Shown here one piece after another: positions 7,519-14,489 of a stretch of 32,576 nt of DNA (its first letter is position 1; every line of letters begins with the position of its first letter). The DNA is taken from contig CANQCY010000021.1 of the NCBI GenBank assembly GCA_947591245.1, forward strand, positions 1 through 32,576, in the 5' to 3' direction. The notes beneath the pieces are model-generated. The model made no database searches. It was not told the DNA's origin and saw only the letters and a program-made list of their open reading frames with translations. A program made the position numbers and the translations under genes. This DNA comes from an uncultured Lachnospiraceae bacterium (GTDB lineage Bacteria > Bacillota > Clostridia > Lachnospirales > Lachnospiraceae).

Positions 7519-8272
7519 CCGGACAAAGCCGCATATTATGGATAAGAAAGCATTTGACCGCGCGATCAGGCAGATCGTGAATCAGGAACGCGGGCGGTAT
7601 GGGATCGGCACCCTTTCCGAAAAGACCCTTCATGCGGTAATCAAGCACTATATGGAACCGGATGAGGATTATCATGAGGTGCCGTTAGAGGGATTTGTGG
7701 CGGATATTTTTCGTGATAATACGGTGACCGAGATACAGACAGCCCATTTTGACGTGCTGCGGCGGAAGCTGGATAAGTTTCTGCCGCTTTATCCGGTTAC
7801 GATCGTGCATCCTATTCCGGCGACAAAATGGGTAGTTTGGGTTGATCCCGAAAGCGGGCTGGAGGTCAGCAAACGGAAGTCGCCGAAAAAGGGAAGTCCG
7901 TACCAGGCGTTCCGCGAATTGTACCGGATCAGGAATTATCTCAACCATCCGAATCTTCAGATACTGTTTTTATTTATCGACATGGATGAGACAAAGATAT
8001 TGGATGGCTGGAGCCATGACAAAAAGAAGGGTGCGACAAAATATGACCGCATTCCCGTGGAACTGGTTGATGAGATGCTGTTTGAACGGGTGGAAGATTA
8101 CCGCATGATGATCCCGCCGGAGCTGTCGGCATTTACGACAAAGGAATATGCAAAGAGCGCAAAGATTCCGCTGTCGCATGCACAGACGGCGCTGAATATT
8201 TTTTATTATCTTCAGCTGGTGGAGAGAATCGGGAAAAAAGGAAATTCATATGTATATGAAGTAAAGGAATGA
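7490..8272 (+). CDS. Unrecognised protein with ExQ core and C-terminal winged-helix-like region
   Basis: This protein of up to 260 residues was not recognised by name. The central segment reads [18 protein letters not shown], then [23 protein letters not shown]. That is an acidic beta strand, a strand with Glu-x-Gln, a helix rich in Arg/Lys, and another strand. This order loosely resembles a PD-(D/E)xK-type nuclease core with Gln replacing Lys. The last 55 residues ([38 protein letters not shown]) look like a winged helix. DNA binding is therefore a reasonable guess, not a demonstrated role. The gene overlaps araD by 29 bp in another frame. GGAG lies only three bases before the ATG at 7490, so starts at 7499 or 7538 are equally possible. 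Confidence 0.7.
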   Translation: MHTMDRQASDRTKPHIMDKKAFDRAIRQIVNQERGRYGIGTLSEKTLHAVIKHYMEPDEDYHEVPLEGFVADIFRDNTVTEIQTAHFDVLRRKLDKFLPLYPVTIVHPIPATKWVVWVDPESGLEVSKRKSPKKGSPYQAFRELYRIRNYLNHPNLQILFLFIDMDETKILDGWSHDKKKGATKYDRIPVELVDEMLFERVEDYRMMIPPELSAFTTKEYAKSAKIPLSHAQTALNIFYYLQLVERIGKKGNSYVYEVKE

Positions 8273-8273
8273 G

Positions 8274-8295
8274 TTCCCATGAACATGAATGGGAA
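8274..8295 (+). promoter_or_regulatory. Short hairpin ahead of metY
   Basis: TTCCCAT (8274-8280) and ATGGGAA (8289-8295) form a perfect 7-bp inverted repeat with an 8-nt loop, right after the upstream stop codon and before the metY ribosome site. No T tract follows. It may only stabilise or space the junction. Confidence 0.3.
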
Positions 8296-8318
8296 GCAGT
8301 GTAAAAAAGGAGGAAGAG

Positions 8319-9587
8319 ATGGAACGGGAAACAAAATGCATTCAGGCGGGATATGTGCCGAAGAACGGGGAGTCGCGCATGATTCCCATTGTGCAGAGCA
8401 CGACGTTTAAATATGATACGAGCGAGGATATGGGGAAGCTGTTTGATTTGGAGGCAGAGGGGTATTTTTATACGCGCCTGCAAAATCCGACCAATGATTA
8501 TGTAGCAGCCAAAATCTGCGCCTTGGAAGGAGGGACGGCGGCGATGCTCACGTCTTCCGGACAGGCGGCATCCTTTTATTCTGTTTTTAATATATGCGGC
8601 GCAGGGGATCATGTCGTTTCCTCCTCTACGATTTATGGGGGAACCTACAATTTATTTGCCGTAACGATGAAGCGGATGGGGATAGAATTTACGTTCGTCG
8701 ATCCGGACTGCTCAGACGAGGAACTGGAAGCGGCATTTCAGCCCAATACCAAGCTGGTGTTTGGAGAGACGATCGCAAATCCGGCGCTGATTGTACTTGA
8801 TATCGAACGTTTTGCAAAAGCGGCTCATGCCCACGGCGTACCGCTTATTGTGGATAATACGTTTGCAACGCCGATTCATTGCCGTCCGTTTGAGTGGGGA
8901 GCGGATATCGTGACGCATTCGACGACGAAATATCTTGACGGCCATGATGCTTCCGTCGGCGGATGCATCGTGGATTCAGGAAAGTTTGACTGGTTTGCCC
9001 ATGCGGATAAATTTCCGGGGCTGACGACGCCGGACGAGTCTTATCACGGAATTACCTACGCCGAGAAATTTGGTCTGGAGGGCGCTTATATTACGAAAGC
9101 GACAGCGCAGCTCATGAGGGATCTCGGCTCGATTCAGGCGCCGATGAACGCCTATCTGCTCAATCTCGGTCTGGAATCGCTCCATGTCCGCATGCCGAGG
9201 CATTGTGAAAACGCGCAGAAGGTCGCGGAGTTTCTGGAGGCGCATGATTGCGTGGAGTGGGTGAATTATCCGGGGCTTCCGGGAAATAAATATTATGAGC
9301 GTGCGAAAAAGTATATGCCCGATGGGACATGCGGCGTCGTTTCTTTTGGCGTAAAGGGCGGCAGGAGCGCGGCTGAGAAATTTATGGCAAAGTTAAAGGT
9401 TGCCATGATTGCCACGCATGTAGCGGACGCGCATACCTGCGTACTTCACCCGGCGTCCTCCACTCACAGGCAGATGAGCGATGAAGAGCTTGTGGCGGCG
9501 GGAGTGGGGCCGGATCTCATTCGTCTTTCGGTAGGAATAGAGAATGTGAACGATATTATCGGCGATTTGTCTCAGGCGCTTGCATAA
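8319..9587 (+). CDS. metY: O-acetylhomoserine sulfhydrylase (aminocarboxypropyltransferase)
   Basis: This is a 422-residue PLP enzyme of the Cys/Met metabolism family. It makes homocysteine directly from O-acetylhomoserine and sulfide in methionine synthesis. The PLP lysine is Lys204 in THSTTKYLDGHDASVGG. Other family features are YTRLQNPTND (about 51-60), the SSGQAA cofactor loop (79-84) and VDNTFATP (178-185). The length, around 425, and the TRLQNPTND form favour MetY over the shorter cystathionine gamma-synthase or lyase. Start 8319 is set by AAGGAGG five bases upstream, not the GTG/ATG-like codons before it. It is the last gene of its rightward run and is followed by a strong terminator. 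No SAM riboswitch fits into the 46-bp spacer. Confidence 0.92.
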   Translation: MERETKCIQAGYVPKNGESRMIPIVQSTTFKYDTSEDMGKLFDLEAEGYFYTRLQNPTNDYVAAKICALEGGTAAMLTSSGQAASFYSVFNICGAGDHVVSSSTIYGGTYNLFAVTMKRMGIEFTFVDPDCSDEELEAAFQPNTKLVFGETIANPALIVLDIERFAKAAHAHGVPLIVDNTFATPIHCRPFEWGADIVTHSTTKYLDGHDASVGGCIVDSGKFDWFAHADKFPGLTTPDESYHGITYAEKFGLEGAYITKATAQLMRDLGSIQAPMNAYLLNLGLESLHVRMPRHCENAQKVAEFLEAHDCVEWVNYPGLPGNKYYERAKKYMPDGTCGVVSFGVKGGRSAAEKFMAKLKVAMIATHVADAHTCVLHPASSTHRQMSDEELVAAGVGPDLIRLSVGIENVNDIIGDLSQALA

Positions 9588-9647
9588 TGAAAGCTATGCC
9601 TAAAGAACATCTTGCTGATTGCCTATGACTGCCGCAGAGGAAAAATA

Positions 9648-9684
9648 GCCGGGCAACCGGAAGCGGCTGCGCCGGCGTTTTTTT
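9648..9684 (+). terminator. Intrinsic terminator after metY
   Basis: GCCGG (9648-9652) pairs with CCGGC (9672-9676). Inside, GCA/TGC and CCG/CGG pairs close on a GAAG loop, giving a long GC-rich stem with small internal loops. A run of seven T follows after one G. It ends the rightward unit that finishes with metY. Confidence 0.8.
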
Positions 9685-9754
9685 GAGAATCCCATAAAAC
9701 CGGAACAAATGCGGTATGGTTTGCCATGAGCTGTTTTTCCTCACGAAACAGAGA

Positions 9755-10198
9755 TTATTCAAGATTTAAGAAACGCATTTTTTCAGGGACGTCTTTCGCT
9801 TTTTTCGCTACGTCGCCAATATAAGCGCCCTGAATATTTTTTGCATGTACGCAGGCGGCGCAGTAATTACCGAAACGGATGGCGGTGCCGCAGCTTTTGC
9901 AGTGGATAAAGGTGCTGGAATTTTCGGGGATTTCTACTTTTCCCAAACGAAGGAATTCTCCGATTTTAGAACGGCGCACGCCGGTTTTGGCGGCGAGGTC
10001 AATGGCGTTCGTCGGACCATGTTCTTCGAGATATTTTTTTATCTTGCCAAAGTCGTCTAATTCCTCTGCGCCGCACTTTTCACATACATAGAGTCCGCTG
10101 TATTTATATTTCATCAAAGTGCGGCAGTTCGGACATATAAGGTTGCGGTCATCCGTATACAGTACAAGTCTTTTTTCTATGGATTGAGCCAAATTCAT
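9755..10198 (-). CDS. Zinc-ribbon / HTH / zinc-ribbon protein, YvyF (TIGR03826)-like
   Basis: This 147-residue protein has two four-cysteine knuckles around a helical middle. The first is Cys22, Cys25, Cys39 and Cys42 (ICPNC...VCEKCG); the second is Cys100, Cys103, Cys113 and Cys116 (HCKSCG...YCAAC). Residues 53-92 (IKKYLEEHGPTNAIDLAAKT, RRSKIGEFLRLGKVEI) look like a small winged HTH of the kind used to bind DNA. The same order is seen in YvyF-type proteins of flagellar operons, but no flagellar gene is nearby, so a general regulatory role is as likely. The start is set by AAAGGAGTGG directly upstream. It is read leftward after a 232-bp spacer and converges on metY. Confidence 0.7.
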   Translation of the reverse strand: MNLAQSIEKRLVLYTDDRNLICPNCRTLMKYKYSGLYVCEKCGAEELDDFGKIKKYLEEHGPTNAIDLAAKTGVRRSKIGEFLRLGKVEIPENSSTFIHCKSCGTAIRFGNYCAACVHAKNIQGAYIGDVAKKAKDVPEKMRFLNLE

Positions 10199-10430
10199 CC
10201 ACTCCTTTAAGATAGAATTTTAGCCGTGAGAAAAACTCAATAAAGTCAGTATTTATGCAGTTTTACCCTCTGGCTTTATTTTTATTATCGCTTCCAGAAC
10301 CTTTGGTTCGTATTTTATAGCAACAACCAGCCTCAAATGGTATAATCAGGTTATCGCGCCCATCCCTAATCAGTATATCATCATTCTACTAAATTTACGG
10401 GAAAAAAGCAATAATAGAATGATTATATAT
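10199..10430. other. Intergenic spacer with hairpins and an unexplained extended -10 motif
   Basis: No open frame with a ribosome site was seen. The spacer holds a U-rich-tailed stem (10239-10249 with 10270-10280), a short perfect hairpin GAACC-TTT-GGTTC (10297-10309) and a rightward TGG-TATAAT (10338-10346). An AT-rich palindrome (10374-10429) ends two bases short of the DUF4364 stop codon. The 10239-10280 stem pairs with one G-U on the + strand and with one mismatch on the - strand, and has a T-rich flank either way. It may end leftward transcription from DUF4364 or an unseen rightward RNA. Confidence 0.5.
10374..10429. repeat. AT-rich imperfect palindrome after the DUF4364 gene
   Basis: The arms TATATCATCATTCTA (10374-10388) and TAGAATGATTATATA (10415-10429) match in 14 of 15 positions as an inverted repeat with a 26-bp centre. 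No T tract follows on the leftward transcript, so it is not a normal terminator. It could be an operator or the hairpin of a short rightward RNA. Confidence 0.5.
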
Positions 10431-10946
10431 TTAGTTTAACAGTGTTTTTATTGTGTCGGAATACAATTTTTCACTTCCCGCTTTCCAGTTGTTGCACAGC
10501 TTGATGGCGTCCTGTTCCGATGGAACTGTGAGTTTGATCTCAAATAGCGGTTCATTATTTTCCTTAATGGAACAAAAGGCGATATAGTCGCCGTTATCGC
10601 GGCGCATATAGTCGCTGGCGGTAGAGATGCGATCCATGATCTGGTAATGATTCTCACGCAGATATTCGTCGATCTCCCGGCGTATTTCATATGACAGGTT
10701 CATATGAAACAGTGTCAGGGTTTCCTGTCCGGCATCCGTAATGGAGTAATAGGAGATATTGTATGTCCGGTTGCAGGAGGCCAAACCGGCGTCGAGCAGT
10801 TCGGCAAATGCATTTTGCACATTAAAATAATTCGTATACCCGCGTTCCACGATATAGTCGGCTATCAGGTCAAGCGTAACCGGAGAGCCGATCCGGTTCA
10901 GCGTATATAAGATAATGAGTTTATAAACAGTAATTGCTTCGTTCAT
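10431..10946 (-). CDS. DUF4364 family protein
   Basis: This 171-residue protein starts MNEAITVYKLIILYTLNRIG and continues through a winged-helix-like N-terminal half. There, SPVTLDLIADYIVERG is followed by FNVQNAFAELLDAGLASC and a wing YNISYYSITDAGQETL. A mixed alpha/beta C-terminal half contains DYIAFCSIKENNEPLFEIKL. This arrangement fits DUF4364, a clostridial family that resembles PadR-type regulators in its first half; the target is unknown. The longer start at 10982 has no ribosome site, while 10946 has AAAGGAA at loose spacing and fits the family length. It overlaps the end of the radical SAM gene by 26 bp, so the two are probably translated from one message. Confidence 0.75.
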   Translation of the reverse strand: MNEAITVYKLIILYTLNRIGSPVTLDLIADYIVERGYTNYFNVQNAFAELLDAGLASCNRTYNISYYSITDAGQETLTLFHMNLSYEIRREIDEYLRENHYQIMDRISTASDYMRRDNGDYIAFCSIKENNEPLFEIKLTVPSEQDAIKLCNNWKAGSEKLYSDTIKTLLN

Positions 10947-11904
10947 GGATATAACGGTTCCTTTCTTTTCCCTGCCACGCATTTTGCAGCTTCATCTGCC
11001 TGTGCAGTTCGTTCAGAACCTCGCGCTTTCGGACGCTCCACCTCGGAGCGATCAGGAGATCCGACGGGCCGTCTCCCGTGAGCCGGTGAATAATCATTTC
11101 TTCGGGCAGGATAGAGAGCGCATGGATTACAGCGCGTATGTACTGTTCCATCGACAGCGCATCAAATTCTCCATTTTCATACAGGCATGCCAGATCCGTA
11201 TTCTTCAATATATGAAGTAATTGAATTTTGATACCGCTGCATCCTGAATTTCCCACATGATATATGGTCTCCAGAAAGTCATGCAGGGTTTCGTGAGGTA
11301 GTCCGGCGATTACATGTGTTACGACTTCGAGATTGAGGGCGTTCAAGATTTCTACAGCTGTATCATAAACGTCCAGAGAATATCCGCGCCGGATCAGCGC
11401 AGACGTCTCTTCATGAATCGTCTGCAGTCCGAGCTCAACGATGACCGGTTTGATTCTGGCACATTCGGAAAGCAGTGACAATACGTCGTCAGGCAGACAG
11501 TCTGGTCTTGTAGCGATGGATAGCATAACGATCCTGGGATGCCGGATGGCGTCCATATACATGCTCCGCAGAATTTCCGTAGGCGCATACGTGTTTGTAA
11601 ACGATTGAAAGTAGGCGATAAATTTGTTTCCTACCTGCTTGCGGGCGGAAATTCCCGCAATTCCCCGGTCAATCTGTTCTGCCACGGAGATGGTTCGGGG
11701 GGAGGCAAAGTCTCCGGAACCGTTTCCGCTGCAAAAAATGCAGCCGCGCGTTCCGAGCGTACCATCCCGGTTTGGGCAGGTCATACCGCCTTCTAACGCT
11801 ACTTTGTATACTTTTTCGCCAAAGCGCTTCTTCATTTCAAAATCAAGGGAGTGGTAAGGTTTCTCGCCCCACATGACCGGATTGGCTTGCGATCGCGCCG
11901 TCAT
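10921..11904 (-). CDS. Radical SAM protein, TIGR01212 (YtqA/YhcC) family
   Basis: The 327-residue protein carries the cluster cysteines Cys43, Cys55 and Cys58 in a C-x11-C-x2-C arrangement (MTCPNRDGTLGTRGCIFCSG), followed by GSGDF. That spacing and flanking sequence are those of the TIGR01212 family, not the standard CxxxCxxC type. The family binds a [4Fe-4S] cluster and cleaves SAM; its specific substrate is not established from this sequence. The start ATG overlaps the stop of the malic enzyme gene as ATGA with no strong ribosome site of its own, suggesting coupled translation. An in-frame ATG at 11874 is an alternative. Confidence 0.87.
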   Translation of the reverse strand: MTARSQANPVMWGEKPYHSLDFEMKKRFGEKVYKVALEGGMTCPNRDGTLGTRGCIFCSGNGSGDFASPRTISVAEQIDRGIAGISARKQVGNKFIAYFQSFTNTYAPTEILRSMYMDAIRHPRIVMLSIATRPDCLPDDVLSLLSECARIKPVIVELGLQTIHEETSALIRRGYSLDVYDTAVEILNALNLEVVTHVIAGLPHETLHDFLETIYHVGNSGCSGIKIQLLHILKNTDLACLYENGEFDALSMEQYIRAVIHALSILPEEMIIHRLTGDGPSDLLIAPRWSVRKREVLNELHRQMKLQNAWQGKERNRYIHERSNYCL

Positions 11905-13052
11905 TTTATATGGTCTTTTACGGCAGCGCTCACAGTCTCTGCCACGCGGGGGTCAAATGCCTCCGGCAAAATATTATTTTCATTCAGTTCATTTTCCGGA
12001 ACGAGCGATGCGATGGCGAGCGCCGCTGCCAGTTTCATTTCCTCTGTGATCTGTTTGGCGCGTCCCTCCAGCGCTCCTTTGAAAATGCCGGGGAATGCTA
12101 CGACGTTATTTACCTGATTCGGAAAATCAGAACGTCCGGTTCCTATGATTTTTGCTCCGGCTTTTTTGGCCAGATCCGGCATGATTTCCGGCACGGGATT
12201 TGCCATGGCAAACAGGATTGAGTCCGCGTTCATCGAGGAAACCATTTCCGGCGTGACGATGCCCGGTGCGGAGACGCCGATGAAAATGTCAGCGCCGGCA
12301 AGCGCGTCCGCAAGCGTGCCGCTTTTTCCTTCCAGGTTGGTTACATCCGTCATTTCCTTCTGCATCCAGTTTAAGTCGGGAGTCTGTTTGTTGAGTATTC
12401 CCGATTTATCGCAGAGAATGAGGTGGCGGAAGCCGTAACGGAGAAGCAGCTTGCTTATCGCGATTCCGGCAGAACCGGCGCCGTTGACCACGATACGGCA
12501 GGCCTCTTTTTGCTTTCCGGTGATTTTCAGGGCGTTGATGATTCCGGCGAGAACGACAATGGCAGTTCCGTGCTGGTCGTCGTGAAATACCGGGATGTCA
12601 AGCAGGCCTTTCAGGCGCGTTTCAATTTCAAAACAACGCGGAGCCGAGATGTCTTCAAGGTTAATGCCGCCAAAGGCGGGGGCTATATTTACCACGGTCC
12701 GGATGATCTCTTCCGTGTCTTGTGTATCCAGACAGATGGGAAATGCATTGACGCCGCCGAACTCCTTGAAAAGGACGGCTTTACCCTCCATTACGGGCAT
12801 AGCGGCTTCCGCTCCTATATTGCCAAGTCCGAGTACCGCGCTTCCGTCGGATACAACGGCGACTGTATTTGATTTGATCGTGTAGCGATAGGCCTCCTCC
12901 CGGTTTTCTGCGATAACCCGGCATGGTTCGGCAACGCCGGGCGTGTATGCAATGGCGAGATCCTCTCTCGATTTTACCTGACACTTGGGAGTTGTGCTGA
13001 TTTTACCGTTCCATTTTTTATGCAAGGCAAGCGCCTGTTCGTTGTTTGTCAT
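11901..13052 (-). CDS. NAD(P)-dependent malic enzyme (oxaloacetate-decarboxylating)
   Basis: The 383-residue short bacterial form converts malate to pyruvate and CO2 with reduction of NAD or NADP. Visible key segments are Tyr36 in AYTPGVAEPC, Lys91 in EGKAVLFKEFGG and the metal-binding INLEDISAPRCFEIE (Glu133, Asp134). VFHDDQHGTA (156-164) and the dinucleotide-binding NGAGSAG (190-196) complete the set. The C-terminus is short, without the phosphotransacetylase domain of MaeB-type proteins. Cofactor preference cannot be read safely. It is first in a leftward operon with the radical SAM and DUF4364 genes, behind a recognisable promoter and a GAGGT ribosome site. Confidence 0.93.
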   Translation of the reverse strand: MTNNEQALALHKKWNGKISTTPKCQVKSREDLAIAYTPGVAEPCRVIAENREEAYRYTIKSNTVAVVSDGSAVLGLGNIGAEAAMPVMEGKAVLFKEFGGVNAFPICLDTQDTEEIIRTVVNIAPAFGGINLEDISAPRCFEIETRLKGLLDIPVFHDDQHGTAIVVLAGIINALKITGKQKEACRIVVNGAGSAGIAISKLLLRYGFRHLILCDKSGILNKQTPDLNWMQKEMTDVTNLEGKSGTLADALAGADIFIGVSAPGIVTPEMVSSMNADSILFAMANPVPEIMPDLAKKAGAKIIGTGRSDFPNQVNNVVAFPGIFKGALEGRAKQITEEMKLAAALAIASLVPENELNENNILPEAFDPRVAETVSAAVKDHIK

Positions 13053-13102
13053 GTTTCTACCTCGTTTCTGCGCTGTAAAAAGCTGTCGTTATTACACAAA
13101 GT

Positions 13103-13131
13103 ATTTTATCACGATTCACCTTTAAAAACAA
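13103..13131 (-). promoter_or_regulatory. Promoter of the malic enzyme operon
   Basis: On the - strand TTGTTT (13131-13126) and TAAAAT (13108-13103) are 17 bp apart, about 50 bp upstream of the malic enzyme start. It is back to back with the promoter at 13159-13186. Confidence 0.55.
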
Positions 13132-13158
13132 GAGCATTGAAAAAATCACATTTAGTAC

Positions 13159-13186
13159 TTGTGCTTTTTTCCGAAAATGGTACAAT
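13159..13186 (+). promoter_or_regulatory. Promoter of the UDP-sugar pyrophosphorylase gene
   Basis: TTGTGC (13159-13164) is followed after 16 bp by TACAAT (13181-13186), which is preceded by TG one base upstream, giving an extended -10. It lies about 50 bp before the start at 13239. Confidence 0.6.
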
Positions 13187-13238
13187 AGAGATATATGCAG
13201 ACAGGAATAAATCAGAAATAGGAGAGGATGGAGAGAAA

Positions 13239-14465
13239 ATGGTATTGGAAGAGGCAAGGCGGAAGCTGGCGGCAATAGGTCAGGAACATGTGCTTCAATA
13301 TTATGACGAATTGGACGACAGGGGGCGGAAGAACCTGCTCCGCCAGATTGAGGAGCTGGATCCGGGGCTGCTGGAACTGGTTGGAAACGGCGTAAAAGAA
13401 AATGAGAGAGGCGCGCTGGCTCCGCTTGGCGCCGTCACGCTGGAAGAAATAGAGGAACAACGGGGGCGTTTTGAAAAGAAGGGAATCGAAGCCATTCGGG
13501 AATGCAAGGTGGGCGCGGTGCTTCTGGCGGGAGGCCAGGGAACGCGGTTTGGCCTGGATTCTCCCAAGGGAATGCTCAATGTCGGCGTGAAGAAAGAATT
13601 GTATCTTTTTGAACAGCTGATTCACAATATAATGGAAGTTGTAAACAGCACGGGAGCGTGGGTGCCGCTGCTTGTGATGACAAGCGAAAAAAATAATGGC
13701 GATACGGTTTCCTTTTTCAAGAAGAACAATTATTTCGGCTACAAGGAGGAGTATGTATTCTTTTTCGTGCAGAAAATGGCGCCTTCGGTTAGCTACGAAG
13801 GAAAGCTTTATATGGAAGATAAAGATAAACTTGCCTCATCTCCAAATGGAAACGGCGGATGGTTCAACTCCCTTGTGGATGCGGGCCTCATGGAGCCGCT
13901 CAGGAAACTGGGTGTTGAATGGCTGAATGTGTTTGCCGTTGACAATGTGCTTCAAAGGATAGCAGACCCGATCTTTGTAGGGGCCGTATTGGAAAGCGGA
14001 TGCGTATGCGGGGCCAAGGTAGTAGCGAAAGCGGATCCGAATGAAAAAGTCGGCGTACTCTGTTTGGAGGATGGGAAGCCGTCAATTGTAGAATACTACG
14101 AAATGACAGATGAGATGATTCATGAAAGAGATGAAAACGGAAAGCTTCTGTATAATTACGGCGTTATCTTAAATTATCTGTTTAAAGTTGAAAATCTCAT
14201 AAAAATTATGGATGAGAATCTCCCTACACATGTAGTAGAAAAGAAAATTCCATATATGAATGAAAACGGGGAATATGTGAAACCGCAGGAGCCAAATGGT
14301 TACAAATTTGAAAGCCTTGTGCTCGACATGATTCATATGATGGATAACTGCCTTTCATTTGAGGTTGACAGAGAAAAGGAATTTGCGCCGATCAAGAATG
14401 TTACAGGTGTAGACTCGCTGGAAAGCGCAAGAAAACTTATGGAGAAAAATGGAATTGAATTTTAA
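13239..14465 (+). CDS. UDPGP type 1 family UTP-sugar-1-phosphate uridylyltransferase
   Basis: This 408-residue protein belongs to the eukaryotic-like UDP-sugar pyrophosphorylase family (UAP1/AGX type), not the small GalU type. The nucleotide-binding motif is LLAGGQGTRFGLDSPKG (about 95-111). VMTSEKNNGDT and VEWLNVFAVDNVLQRIADP are the typical substrate and metal segments. It probably makes UDP-N-acetylhexosamine or UDP-hexose from UTP and the sugar phosphate, but which sugar cannot be told. The frame extends upstream to 13020. However, GGAGAG ahead of the ATG at 13239, and a promoter at 13159-13186 inside the longer frame, place the start here. Rho follows after 24 bp, so they may share a transcript. 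Confidence 0.87.
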   Translation: MVLEEARRKLAAIGQEHVLQYYDELDDRGRKNLLRQIEELDPGLLELVGNGVKENERGALAPLGAVTLEEIEEQRGRFEKKGIEAIRECKVGAVLLAGGQGTRFGLDSPKGMLNVGVKKELYLFEQLIHNIMEVVNSTGAWVPLLVMTSEKNNGDTVSFFKKNNYFGYKEEYVFFFVQKMAPSVSYEGKLYMEDKDKLASSPNGNGGWFNSLVDAGLMEPLRKLGVEWLNVFAVDNVLQRIADPIFVGAVLESGCVCGAKVVAKADPNEKVGVLCLEDGKPSIVEYYEMTDEMIHERDENGKLLYNYGVILNYLFKVENLIKIMDENLPTHVVEKKIPYMNENGEYVKPQEPNGYKFESLVLDMIHMMDNCLSFEVDREKEFAPIKNVTGVDSLESARKLMEKNGIEF

Positions 14466-14489
14466 TATATTGTCAGAAAGGATCTTAAT

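Noticed and set aside
8273-8318. SAM riboswitch before metY
   Set aside because: The gap of 46 bp is too short for any SAM aptamer; only a small hairpin is there.
9556-9762. Short leftward open frame over the metY terminator
   Set aside because: It covers a strong terminator hairpin and has no ribosome site or recognisable product.
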